Positions 44,097 to 52,571 of a stretch of DNA of 64,000 nt are shown piece after piece (the first letter of the stretch is position 1; each line of letters opens with the position of its first letter). The position numbers and the translations under genes were made by a program. Location: contig NZ_JADKYB010000025.1 in NCBI RefSeq assembly GCF_016918855.1, positions 85,677-149,676 of the forward strand, in the 5' to 3' direction. This stretch comes from Actinacidiphila acididurans. Lineage in GTDB: Bacteria > Actinomycetota > Actinomycetes > Streptomycetales > Streptomycetaceae. Under the pieces are notes generated by a model, which saw only the letters and a list, made by a program, of their open reading frames with translations, ran no database searches and was not told the DNA's origin.

Positions 44097-44134
44097 GCCC
44101 CGCCGCCGGGCACTCAGCGACCCGGCGGCGGGGC
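44097..44134 (-). terminator. Terminator hairpin after chpH
   Basis: Perfect 14-bp arms (GCCCCGCCGCCGGG and complement) around a 10-base loop, 20 bases beyond the chpH stop; symmetrical, so it may also end the DUF5703 transcript. Confidence 0.8.
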
Positions 44135-44154
44135 TCATGGCCGTGGCCCGGCCG

Positions 44155-44388
44155 TCAGCGGTTGACGCAGGCGTTCCCGAAGGACGGGTTCAGCAGGCCG
44201 ATCACCGAGACGGTGTTGCCGCACACGTTCACCGGGACGTGGACCGGGACCTGGACCACGTTGCCGGACACGACGCCCGGGGAGTGCACGGCCGCCCCCT
44301 GGGCGCCGGAGTCGGCGGCGGCCAGACCCGCGCCGGCCAGCACGAGACCACCGGTGGCGACGGCGATGGCGGCAACCTTCTTGATCAT
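44155..44388 (-). CDS. chpH: Short chaplin ChpH
   Basis: 77 residues from ATG 44388 with AGGAGG upstream. A signal peptide (MIKKVAAIAVATGG to AGLAAA) is followed by one chaplin domain: DSGAQGAAVHSPGVVSGN, then VCGNTVSVIGLLNPSFGNAC with the conserved Cys pair. Short chaplins are secreted, form amyloid fibrils at the air interface and allow aerial growth. The sequence is close to ChpH. In S. coelicolor the long, sortase-anchored chpC is its neighbour; it is not present here. Confidence 0.94.
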   Translation of the reverse strand: MIKKVAAIAVATGGLVLAGAGLAAADSGAQGAAVHSPGVVSGNVVQVPVHVPVNVCGNTVSVIGLLNPSFGNACVNR

Positions 44389-44408
44389 TGACTTCCTCCT
44401 CGTGGGAC

Positions 44409-44439
44409 ACACGTGATCACAGCAGCGGATCACATGTGT
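44409..44439. promoter_or_regulatory. Palindromic element upstream of chpH
   Basis: ACACGTGATCAC and GATCACATGTGT flank AGCAGCG, giving outer inverted repeats ACAC(G/A)TG and CA(T/C)GTGT and inner direct repeats GATCACA. It lies 21 bp before the chpH start and may be an operator for a developmental regulator. Confidence 0.4.
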
Positions 44440-44485
44440 CGTAACGAGGACGGCGCAATAGAGCTACGAAAGCACCGGTTCGTTC

Positions 44486-44519
44486 ACCCGTACCGGCGAG
44501 GGGGCGTGCCGGTACGGGT
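44486..44519 (-). terminator. Hairpin after the M20 peptidase gene
   Basis: Perfect 12-bp arms ACCCGTACCGGC and GCCGGTACGGGT with a 10-base loop, about 45 bases past the peptidase stop. Confidence 0.7.
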
Positions 44520-44561
44520 ACGGGCGTTCGGAGCTCGGATCGGGCTACGGCTCGAGTGCGG

Positions 44562-45890
44562 TCAGCAGTTGTCCAGGAAGCGGTCCAGGACGCGGACGCC
44601 GAACTTCAGGCCGTCCACCGGCACCCGCTCGTCCACGCCGTGGAACATGCCGGCGAAGTCCAGCTCGGGCGGGAGCTGGAGGGGGGCGAAGCCGAAGCAG
44701 CGGATGCCCAGGTCGGTGAAGGACTTGGCGTCGGTGCCGCCGGAGAGCATGTAGGGGACCGCGCGCGCGATCGGGTCCTCGGCCTTGAGGGCGGATTGCA
44801 TGGCGTCGACCAGGGCGCCGTCGAAGTCGGTCTCCAGGGCGATGTCGGAGTGCAGGGTCTCGCGCTTGACGCGCGGGCCGAGGATGCGGTCGAGGTCGGC
44901 CAGGAACTCCTCCTCGTGGCCGGGCAGGAAGCGGCCGTCGACGTGGGCGGTGGCCTGGCCGGGGATGACGTTCACCTTGTAGCCGGCGCTCAGCATGGTG
45001 GGGGCGGCGGTGTTGCGCAGGGTGGTGCCGATCATGCGGGCGATGCCGCCGAGCCGGGCGAGGGTGGTCTCCATGTCCTCGGGGTCGAGTTCGACCCCGA
45101 AGGCGTCGGACAGCTCGTCGAGGAAGCCGCGTACGGACTTGGTGAGGCGGACCGGGAACTGGTGCCGGCCCAGGCGGGCGACGGCCTCGGTCAGCTCGGT
45201 GATCGCGTTGTCCTTGTTGGTCATCGAGCCGTGGCCGGCGGTGCCGTCCACGGTGAGCCGCATCCAGTGCATGCCCTTCTCGGCGGTCTCGATCAGGTAG
45301 AGCCGCAGGTTCTCGTCGACGGTGAAGGAGAAGCCGCCGACCTCGCCGATCGCCTCGGTGACGCCCTCGAACAGGCCGGGGTGGTTGTCGACCAGGTGGC
45401 GGGCACCCCAGGTGCCGCCGGCCTCCTCGTCGGCGAGGAAGGCGACCACCACGTCGCGCGGGGGCTTGCGGCCGGTACGGAGCCGGTCGCGGACCACGGC
45501 GAGGGTCATGGCGTCCATGTCCTTCATGTCGACCGCGCCGCGGCCCCAGACGCAGTCGTCGGCGATCTCGCCGGAGAAGGGGTGGTGGGTCCAGTCGTCG
45601 GCGTTGGCCGGGACGACGTCCAGGTGGCCGTGGATGAGCAGGGCCGGCCGGGACCGGTCCTCGCCCTCGATCCGGGCGACGGTGGAGGCCCGGCCCGGGT
45701 GCGACTCGAAGATCTGCGGGTCGAGCCCGACCTCGGCGAGCTTTTCCGCCACGTATTCGGCCGCAGCCCGCTCGCCGGGGCCGGAGTGGTCCCCGTAGTT
45801 GCTGGTGTCGATCCGGATCAGCTCGCTGCACAGGTCGACGACCTCGTCCTGCCCGGTCACGGCCACGGACCCACTGCTCGACTCGCCCAC
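44562..45890 (-). CDS. M20-family metallopeptidase / amidohydrolase
   Basis: 442 residues from GTG 45890, with AGGAG upstream. Metal-site motifs: LIHGHLDVVPANADDW, GRGAVDMKDMDAM, and ADEEAGGTWGARH; the dimerisation domain starts near AGHGSM, and GGTDAKSF marks the C-terminal metal ligand region. It fits dipeptidase or N-acyl-amino-acid deacylase branches; the exact substrate is unclear. No signal peptide, so it is cytoplasmic. Expressed alone, upstream of chpH on the same strand with a hairpin between. Confidence 0.92.
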   Translation of the reverse strand: MGESSSGSVAVTGQDEVVDLCSELIRIDTSNYGDHSGPGERAAAEYVAEKLAEVGLDPQIFESHPGRASTVARIEGEDRSRPALLIHGHLDVVPANADDWTHHPFSGEIADDCVWGRGAVDMKDMDAMTLAVVRDRLRTGRKPPRDVVVAFLADEEAGGTWGARHLVDNHPGLFEGVTEAIGEVGGFSFTVDENLRLYLIETAEKGMHWMRLTVDGTAGHGSMTNKDNAITELTEAVARLGRHQFPVRLTKSVRGFLDELSDAFGVELDPEDMETTLARLGGIARMIGTTLRNTAAPTMLSAGYKVNVIPGQATAHVDGRFLPGHEEEFLADLDRILGPRVKRETLHSDIALETDFDGALVDAMQSALKAEDPIARAVPYMLSGGTDAKSFTDLGIRCFGFAPLQLPPELDFAGMFHGVDERVPVDGLKFGVRVLDRFLDNC

Positions 45891-46152
45891 GCCATCTCCT
45901 CACTCGCCTCACGCGCCGATGCCGGCCGCCGTACCGCGAACCGCCTCGGCCTGCCTCCCGGCCCGCCCACCGATCACCGGCGGCGAACCCGCCCCCATCC
46001 TCCCCCGCCACCCCCCGCTCCCCCAAGGCTCCCCGCCCCTTCCGCCCCCCGCCCCGGTGATCACCACCCCCTCTGCCGCGTGATCGACCTGCCCGGATCT
46101 TTGCTATGGTTTACCTCGTTGCCACGGCCCCGAGGCCCCGGCGACACACCCG

Positions 46153-46237
46153 GTCCGGGTGGCGGAATGGCAGACGCGCTAGCTTGAGGTGCTAGTGCCC
46201 TTTATCGGGCGTGGGGGTTCAAGTCCCCCCTCGGACA
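46153..46237 (+). tRNA. tRNA-Leu (anticodon GAG)
   Basis: Acceptor GTCCGGG pairs with CTCGGAC (one G-T), the anticodon stem CTAGC/GCTAG closes the loop TTGAGGT with anticodon GAG, a long variable arm (GCCCTTTATCGGGC) marks class II, and the T arm is GGGGG-TTCAAGT-CCCCC. CCA is not encoded. A hairpin follows. Confidence 0.97.
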
Positions 46238-46254
46238 CATTTACGACGTACACG

Positions 46255-46287
46255 AATGGTGCTGGTCGAGTTTCGGCCAGCACCATT
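46255..46287 (+). terminator. Terminator after tRNA-Leu
   Basis: Perfect 11-bp arms AATGGTGCTGG and CCAGCACCATT with an 11-base loop, 18 bases after the tRNA. Confidence 0.8.
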
Positions 46288-46307
46288 GGTGTTCCATCAC
46301 GAGATGG

Positions 46308-46550
46308 TCAGGGGCGAGGGTCCAAGGGTTCCTCGCCGACGCCGAGGTCGGCCTCGATGTCGTAACCCACGGACTGGTGCCCGGGTGCGGGATGGGCGAT
46401 GTCGGCACCGAGATCAAAGGCCTCCGTCGCGACGGCCTCGGCGAGGGCCTCGTCCTCCCGGCGCCGTGCAGCCTGCTCGTGGTGCTCGGTGATCCGTCCC
46501 ACGATGTCGTGGATGCCGTGATGGTGATGGGGCTGCTCGGGTTCGCTCAT
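46308..46550 (-). CDS. Small hypothetical protein, His-rich N-terminus
   Basis: 80 residues from ATG 46550 (MSEPEQPHHHHGIHDIVGRI). Acidic overall with a His cluster near the start and a helical middle (EHHEQAARRREDEALAEAV). The ribosome site is poor and no family is recognised; coding-like third-position GC supports it only moderately. It is convergent with tRNA-Leu. Confidence 0.45.
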   Translation of the reverse strand: MSEPEQPHHHHGIHDIVGRITEHHEQAARRREDEALAEAVATEAFDLGADIAHPAPGHQSVGYDIEADLGVGEEPLDPRP

Positions 46551-46732
46551 GACGTCATCATGAACGGCGACTGCAATATGTCGCACCATATGGCAAATGA
46601 ACGGTCGGTGACGGGCTACCAGAGGCCGTCACCGCGCGCTGGAGCGAGGGTGTACGGGCCCTCGGATCTGATCTCTCGTCCACTCGCCGCCGGAAAGGTC
46701 CTCGGCTTCGCGCCTGCCGGGGCGGGGCCGTG

Positions 46733-48256
46733 TCACGCGGCAGGGTCCCGGTCGTCGAGTTCGGTGTTGATGATCGCTTCGACGAGGGTTTCGCCGTTCG
46801 GGGTCAGGCGGATCTCACCCGCCGGCTCGTCGAGGGTGAGGAGGCCGCGGGTGGACAGGGAGGCGAGGCGGGGGCGCCAGGGGGTGGTGAAGAGGGAGTG
46901 GCCGTTGTGGCGTTGGCGGTGGAGGGGGTCGTTCAGGGGGCGGAGGCTGGTGAGGGCCATTTTGATGGCGCGGGCTTCCTGGGCGGGTGGGGTGAAGCGG
47001 GTGGCGGAGCGCAGGGGGATGCGGCCGGCCTCGACGGCTGCCGCGTAGTTCTTCCAGTTGACGTCGGTGATCGCCTCGGAGCGGCGGCAGTTGGAGCTGC
47101 CGCCGAGGCCGATCGCCACCTCTGCCTCCTGCTTGTCCTGGTCGACCATGAGGGACTTCCAGGTCTCCGGTCCGAGGCCGTCGCGGGCGAAGTACATGGT
47201 CGGGTGCTCGGTGTAGCCGTGTCCGCGCAGGCCCTCGGTGAGGATCTCGCGCATCTGGTACTGCTCGCCCAGGGACGGCCAGTGGTGGCCGGTCCGGCCC
47301 AGCCGTTCGCGGTGGTCGGGGAACTGCCAGGCCGCCGGTTGCACGCCGGCGACCCCGGTCCGGGTGTCCGAGTACGACTTCAGGTGCAGCTTCGTGCAGA
47401 CCACAGCGGTGGGCCGGTGTTCCAGGAGGACGTCCAGGTCCCGCCGTACGCTGTCGACGCTCTGGTCCAGCAGGCCGTACATCAGGTCGATGCTGATCCA
47501 CTCGAACCCGGCCTGTTGAGCGTTGTGCAGGAAGTCCACGGCCGTACGGGCGCTGTGCCGGCGGCCGCACGCCTGCAGCACCGGGTCGTCGAAGGACTGC
47601 ACCCCGCAGGAGATCTTGGTGCACCCCAATTCGGCCAGCAGCTCCAGTTTCCGCGGAGTGAGCGTCGTCGGGTCGCCCTCGATCCGGACGGCGGTGTCCG
47701 GGCCGAACGCGAAGTTCTCCCGGTAGAAGCCGATCAGCCGGCGCAGGGCGTCCGGGGGCAGCAGCGAGGGTGTGCCGCCGAAGACGTTGAACTCGCCGAT
47801 CGGCGCGGTGGCCAGGGCGGGGACCTCCCGCAGCCACAGCCGGGCCTCCCGGATGTTCCAGTCCACCCACTGGCCGGCCTTGTCGTCGGCGGCCTGCCCG
47901 TCACCCTTCACCAGGACCACCGGGTACTGGCAGAAGTGGCAGCGGTAGGCGCAGGTGGGGATGTACGCCCACAGGTGGATGGGTGCCGTCGCGGTGAGCT
48001 GGGCCTGGAGATCGGCGAGGAAGTTCTCCGGCGGGTAGTCGTCGACGTCGCCGGGAAAGACGTGGGCGCCGAACGGGTCCTCCGTGACGTACTCCAGGAG
48101 GTGCCGGTTGCGCGGGTCGGCCAGCGCGTCGGTCACGGCCGGGACGGGCCGGGCCGGGTCCGTCCGCCGGAGCGAGGCCAGTGCCCGCCGGTACGCCACG
48201 TCCCCGCCGGTGTCCGCCCCGCCGGTGTCCCTGACCGTGATCGTCTCCGTACCCAT
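46733..48256 (-). CDS. HemN/HemW-like radical SAM enzyme
   Basis: 507 residues from ATG 48256, overlapping the glycosyltransferase stop by one base (TGATG type). The cluster motif is CAYRCHFCQ (CxxxCxxC, near residue 103), followed by FNVFGGTPSLLPPDALRRL and GVQSFDDPVLQACGR, which place it in the coproporphyrinogen-oxidase-like clade. It lacks clear features of true HemN and sits in a sugar-transfer operon, so methyltransferase or other radical chemistry on the glycosyltransferase product is as likely. The C-terminus is a winged-helix-like segment (LSTRGLLTLDEPAGEIRLT). Confidence 0.85.
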   Translation of the reverse strand: MGTETITVRDTGGADTGGDVAYRRALASLRRTDPARPVPAVTDALADPRNRHLLEYVTEDPFGAHVFPGDVDDYPPENFLADLQAQLTATAPIHLWAYIPTCAYRCHFCQYPVVLVKGDGQAADDKAGQWVDWNIREARLWLREVPALATAPIGEFNVFGGTPSLLPPDALRRLIGFYRENFAFGPDTAVRIEGDPTTLTPRKLELLAELGCTKISCGVQSFDDPVLQACGRRHSARTAVDFLHNAQQAGFEWISIDLMYGLLDQSVDSVRRDLDVLLEHRPTAVVCTKLHLKSYSDTRTGVAGVQPAAWQFPDHRERLGRTGHHWPSLGEQYQMREILTEGLRGHGYTEHPTMYFARDGLGPETWKSLMVDQDKQEAEVAIGLGGSSNCRRSEAITDVNWKNYAAAVEAGRIPLRSATRFTPPAQEARAIKMALTSLRPLNDPLHRQRHNGHSLFTTPWRPRLASLSTRGLLTLDEPAGEIRLTPNGETLVEAIINTELDDRDPAA

Positions 48257-51006
48257 CAGAACACCCCGCCGTTCCCGAAGTAGTTGTGCGACTCCCCGGA
48301 CTCGCGGTCCTCGCAGTAGTAGCGGACGAATTCGGCGAACCGCTGCGCCGGTACGTCCCGCAGGCACGGCGGCAGCGGCGGCGGCTCCCCGATGTCGGGG
48401 CCGACCGTCGCGCGCAGCCGGGCGAAGATCTCGTCGGCGAACTCGAAGTACAGGCGGTACGAAGGGGTCTTGTACGAGTGGATCGGGGCGAAGTCGATCA
48501 GCCTCATCTCGTCCTTGATCTCCTCGATGCGGCGCCCCAGCCGCTCGGCCAGCGAACGGCCGAAGAAGTCGGCCACGCCGTCGTCATCCAGCAGCGAGGG
48601 GGTCAGCAGCACCGGCAGGATCGTGTTCTTCGGGACGAAGTCCTTGACGGAGTACGCCCATGCCTCGCGCGCCTCGGCCTCGGTGAGGTCCCGTACCCGG
48701 TCCTGGGCCTGGGTCCGGGCCTCGTCCTGTCCCCGGTCCCGGTCCCCGCCCCGATCCCGTACCCGGTCCTGGGCCGGCCGCAGCGGCCGGATGTCGCGCA
48801 TGACGATGATGCCGTCCGAGCCGTACGCCCGCCCGCTGATCACCTCGTCCAGCGCGTGATCCACCCGCCGGGGGTTGATCTCCACCCCGGAACCCGGCAC
48901 GTAGACGATGTCCGCCCCGGAGTTGCGCACCGCGATGCCGAAGTCCCAGTCGTCGGACAGGTGGTTGACGAACTGTCCGTCGCGTACCTGGTAGAAGACC
49001 TCGATGCCACCGACCGCGTCGTGGACGTCCCGGTCGACGGCGAAGCCCTTGCCGTCCGGGAAGCCGCCGAACAGCGCGAAGGTCACCGCCCGGCAGCGAA
49101 GGGTGCGGGAGATCACCTCCCACAGGCGAGGCCGGCCGGCGAAGTGCTCGGGCGCGTAGTAGTAGTCGCAGACGCCGATGGCGGCCTTGCCGGACTCCAT
49201 GGCCGTGAGCAACTGCCACAGCCAGTCCGGGTCGACGCGGCAGTCGGCGTCCGCCGAGACCAGGTAGAAGCGCTGGTCGTCGCGGACCGCACGGCCCCGG
49301 CTGCGGGCGCTCGCGAACGCCATGCCGGTCCGGCGGGCGCAGGAGACGCCCTGTTCCGGTTCGCTCACCACGTGGATCGCCAGGTCCGGGTGCTCGGCGG
49401 CGAACCGGCGGGCGACGGCGGCCGTGCCGTCGGTGGAGTTGTTGTCGACCAGCACGACCTCGTACAGCGACCGGTCCAGCGGGCCGTCGGCGCCGCGCTG
49501 GTGGTACAGCGAGTCCAGGGTGGCGGGCAGGGCACGGGCCTCGTTGTAGACGGGGACGACCACGCTCATCCGGGTGGATCCCGGCATCGGCGGGTGGGCG
49601 GCCGGCGGCCCCGCGGTCGGTCCCGGGAACAGCTCGTTCAGCAGCTTCTCGGCCCGGGAGCGGCCGAGATGGCGCTGTCCCAGCCGGTAGTTGTACTCGG
49701 CGGTTCCGGTCCGCTTCCCTTCGTCGGCCAGCAACTCGGCCACCTCCTCCAGGAAGGCTCCCTCGGGCAGGTCGTGCGCCCCGGTGTCGAGTACGGGCGC
49801 GCGGAAGCCCTTGTGTCCGTAGACGGCGTCGTACAGGTCGTACCGGGTGGTGATGTACGGGACGCGGGAGGCGATGGCCTCGCCGATCGGGTTGCCGTAG
49901 CTCTCGTAGTCGCGCGAGGTCATGAAGGACACCAGGGCGGCATGGGCGAGCAGGTCCCGGATCGAGTAGCCGCCGCCGGCGCTGCGGCCGACGTCCTGCT
50001 CGTGCGGGGCGAACGGGCCGCCGAACACCACGCGGTCGCCGACGTTCAGGGTTGCGGCGAGCGCGACGAGGCGGGCGTGTTCGGCGGGGTCCTCCGCGGG
50101 GTCGCCGGCGACGAACAGGTAGGGGGCGGTACGGCTACGGCCGGCGGGGGCGGGCAGCGCGGCCGGTCCGGTCAACGCGGTCAGCCCGGCCAGCAGGTGG
50201 ATGTCCCGGTCGATGCGTTTCTGCGGAATGATCCGGGTGAAACGGGCGATGATCGGGGCGTTTTCCGGAATGCCGAAGTCGCGGCGGAATCCGGCGTTCG
50301 ACGGGTCGATCCGGGCCGGGCGGTGGGTGAACGTGTTCGGCAGGACGTCGATGTTCCGCAGGTGCGGTGCCCATTCCAGGGTCCGGCGCAGTGCTTCGGG
50401 GTGCAGTGCCGCGTAATGGATGAACGGGGAATTGCGCGGCTGCGGGGTGTGCGGATATGGGAAGGTGCCGTACTTCGCCACGTCGGGTTCGCTCTGCCAC
50501 ATCAGGTCGTGGTCGCGCCACAGCACGAACCGGCCGAGCCGGTGGCGCGTGCCGTATTCCTCGATCGCCTGGTAGAGGGCCTGGGTGTAGGCGATGTTCT
50601 CCGGCAGGGTGCCGTTCTCCACCACCACGAGGGACACGCCGAGCCGTTCCCAGGTGGCCTGGATGCGCTCACTCAGGCCCGCCGCCAGCGACGCGACGAC
50701 CGGCCGCCACCGGTCACCGTCCTCGTGCTGGACGACGTCGCGGAGCACGGCGGCCACCGCGGCGGCGTCGTACCCGGGCACCGTGTCGATCCCCTCGGCG
50801 CGGTCCAGGTGCACCCAGGCCGGCAGCAGGTCGGCCTCGTCGGTGTAGGGGCGGAAGAAGGAATTCTTGTCCGCCTTGATGTCGTAGCCGAGGTCGAGAT
50901 GGATGCGCCAGCCGCGGGAACGGAAGATCTTCGCGATCTTCACGAATTCCACGACCACGCCGGACAGTGGTGTGGCATCGAAGGAAACGCCCCAGAGGAC
51001 GGACAT
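48256..51006 (-). CDS. Two-domain glycosyltransferase (GT4 plus GT2)
   Basis: 916 residues from ATG 51006, with GGAGG ten bases upstream. Residues 1 to about 430 form a GT-B (GT4-like) unit: RFTRIIPQKRIDRDI and ESYGNPIGEAIASRVPYIT with the phosphate and Glu motifs. From about 450 a GT-A (GT2-like) unit begins, MSVVVPVYNEARALPATLDS, with VVLVDNNSTDGTA and the DXD-like VSADADCRVDPDW. A low-complexity RD/RG/Q insert and a C-terminal helical domain ending in HNYFGNGGVF follow. The acceptor is unknown. It is the first gene of an operon with the radical SAM enzyme. Confidence 0.88.
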   Translation of the reverse strand: MSVLWGVSFDATPLSGVVVEFVKIAKIFRSRGWRIHLDLGYDIKADKNSFFRPYTDEADLLPAWVHLDRAEGIDTVPGYDAAAVAAVLRDVVQHEDGDRWRPVVASLAAGLSERIQATWERLGVSLVVVENGTLPENIAYTQALYQAIEEYGTRHRLGRFVLWRDHDLMWQSEPDVAKYGTFPYPHTPQPRNSPFIHYAALHPEALRRTLEWAPHLRNIDVLPNTFTHRPARIDPSNAGFRRDFGIPENAPIIARFTRIIPQKRIDRDIHLLAGLTALTGPAALPAPAGRSRTAPYLFVAGDPAEDPAEHARLVALAATLNVGDRVVFGGPFAPHEQDVGRSAGGGYSIRDLLAHAALVSFMTSRDYESYGNPIGEAIASRVPYITTRYDLYDAVYGHKGFRAPVLDTGAHDLPEGAFLEEVAELLADEGKRTGTAEYNYRLGQRHLGRSRAEKLLNELFPGPTAGPPAAHPPMPGSTRMSVVVPVYNEARALPATLDSLYHQRGADGPLDRSLYEVVLVDNNSTDGTAAVARRFAAEHPDLAIHVVSEPEQGVSCARRTGMAFASARSRGRAVRDDQRFYLVSADADCRVDPDWLWQLLTAMESGKAAIGVCDYYYAPEHFAGRPRLWEVISRTLRCRAVTFALFGGFPDGKGFAVDRDVHDAVGGIEVFYQVRDGQFVNHLSDDWDFGIAVRNSGADIVYVPGSGVEINPRRVDHALDEVISGRAYGSDGIIVMRDIRPLRPAQDRVRDRGGDRDRGQDEARTQAQDRVRDLTEAEAREAWAYSVKDFVPKNTILPVLLTPSLLDDDGVADFFGRSLAERLGRRIEEIKDEMRLIDFAPIHSYKTPSYRLYFEFADEIFARLRATVGPDIGEPPPLPPCLRDVPAQRFAEFVRYYCEDRESGESHNYFGNGGVF
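48690..48775 (-). repeat. 20-bp direct repeats inside the glycosyltransferase gene
   Basis: CCCGTACCCGGTCCTGGGCC occurs at 48690-48709 and 48756-48775 with related GGTCCCGGT units between. The segment codes for the low-complexity DRVRD/RGGDRDRGQ stretch and probably grew by slippage. Confidence 0.75.
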
Positions 51007-51865
51007 CGCGAAGGCACCTCCGAACTCGTCGGCCATTCGGCGCGGCAAAACGCGGTGGACGCGGGTGGCAGCCGAATGTGAGTTGGGCCGATGTCGTCTA
51101 CGGCTCAGCGGCCGAGGAAATTGCGCTGCTTTCGATGTAAGCACGGCCGTGGAACACGTACCCGAATGAACTGGGCCGAACGGGGTGGCGTCGCCTCTTG
51201 GCCGCCGGAGCCGAAGCCCGGGCCGGGCACCCGGTGGCGCCTGTTGCGGGGAGGCATACGGCACCACCGGGGCTTCACTCCACCCGGACGTCACCGGGCG
51301 TGCGCGGCCCGACGTCCCCCGTTCGTGGGACCCTCGCACCGCGCCCGGTGCACAACCCGATGGTGGCGCCCGTCAATACACAACGAATGAACGGCACATC
51401 AGCGCCGGCGCGTGGCAGCCCCCCGCTCGCCGCTCAGCGCAGATCGCCGGTCAGCGTGGTGGAGCCGGCGCCGGGATCGGTCCCGAAGCCGAAGGTGGTG
51501 ATCACGGGGTTGCTGGTGATCCCCACTTGGTGGTGTACGCACGGGCGTTGGGGCCGACGAAGGTGTTCCTGACGACGGATTCGGTGAGCCGGTTGGTCCG
51601 GCCCACGGCCCGCCTGGAACGTTCCTCCACGGGGCGGCTCGCTCCACCGGCCGCCGGGGCGGTACGGGCTGGGCCGTCCGGGGTACGGCGTTGCGCCGTC
51701 CGGGCGACCCGCCCGCATCGCCTCGCTGCTTCTTCCGTACCGCGCGCATTGACTGCACCGTGCCGCGCTACGGGGATCCACGCGATGCGGCGCCCCTTTT
51801 CGCGGCGATCACTCATGCCCGCGTGTCCGGTGCCGGCCGCCGGTACCGGAAGAGAAGGGAATCGG
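51007..51865. other. Long gap between the glycosyltransferase operon and the TNT gene
   Basis: 859 bp with no intact gene. The left part should hold the glycosyltransferase promoter, the right part the TNT gene promoter; a possible decayed coding segment lies at 51434-51610 on the minus strand. Confidence 0.6.
51434..51610 (-). pseudogene. Possible frameshifted coding remnant
   Basis: On the minus strand one frame reads TNRLTESVVRNTFVGPNARA then YTTK, and near 51540 the sense continues in the next frame as VGITSNPVITTFGFGTDPGA then GSTTLTGDLR and a stop. Each part looks protein-like and the join needs one frameshift. No family is recognised. Confidence 0.35.
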
Positions 51866-52558
51866 ATGCGCGCACTGCGACGCCTCCTGTGGAGCGCACT
51901 TGGGTCTTCGCTCCTGCTGATCGGAGTGGCACCGGCCCCCGTTCAAGCCGTCGAGGCCCACCCGCGAGGCGGCTCCGAGAGCTGCCCGACGACCAACCGG
52001 AGCGCCGGCTCGACCGACGCGCCGCCGACCGGGTTGCAGGACTACTACCAGGGCGACTGGCGGCTCGGCCCCAGCTACCTCCCGACCGCCGGCCCGATCG
52101 GGCGCATGCTCCGGGGCTACCACCCGCAGGACAGCACCTCGCAGTACTGGTTCCTCGGCTGCTACTGGCAGACCAACCAGCAGAACAAGTCCGGCTGGTG
52201 GTACCCGGACAACAACGGCTTCGTCCTCCGCGACGGCCGCCCGGTCGCATCACCCGAAACCCTCCAAGTAGGCCAGCGGGTCGACCTCTTCGGCAGCGGC
52301 ACCGGCTTCTTCCTCGCCCCCGAGGGCACCCCGTACACCAAACGCGCCATCCCGCCGACCAACCTGGACGAGTACGACCCGGCGGCCCCGCCCCTCAACT
52401 ACCACCTCTACCGCGTCACCAAGGCCTTCACCGTCACGGCCGGCCCCATCCGACCCTGGTTCGGCCAGCCCGGCCTCGGCGAACAGTTCGTGACGAGCAC
52501 CAGGGTCTCCGTCCTGGCCGGCACGGGTTTCCTGACCGAGATCACCCCGACGTCGTAG
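51866..52558 (+). CDS. Secreted TNT-domain protein (putative NAD glycohydrolase)
   Basis: 230 residues from ATG 51866, with AAGGGA upstream. A signal peptide (MRALRRLLWSALGSSLLLIG, cleavage near VQAVEA) precedes a Cys-containing spacer and a TNT domain of about 110 residues: YPDNNGFVLRDG, GQRVDLFGSGTGFFLAPEGT, YHLYRVTKAF, AGPIRPWFGQPGLGEQFVT. The domain is that of the Mycobacterium tuberculosis necrotising toxin, which hydrolyses NAD. No immunity gene is obvious next to it; as a secreted protein it may not need one. It diverges from the glycosyltransferase operon and converges on a lipoprotein gene. Confidence 0.88.
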   Translation: MRALRRLLWSALGSSLLLIGVAPAPVQAVEAHPRGGSESCPTTNRSAGSTDAPPTGLQDYYQGDWRLGPSYLPTAGPIGRMLRGYHPQDSTSQYWFLGCYWQTNQQNKSGWWYPDNNGFVLRDGRPVASPETLQVGQRVDLFGSGTGFFLAPEGTPYTKRAIPPTNLDEYDPAAPPLNYHLYRVTKAFTVTAGPIRPWFGQPGLGEQFVTSTRVSVLAGTGFLTEITPTS

Positions 52559-52571
52559 CACCGGGACCCGC

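Noticed and set aside
46733..48256. Calling the radical SAM gene hemN or hemW
   Set aside because: The cluster motif fits the clade, but the operon context and C-terminal part do not support haem synthesis or haem chaperone function.
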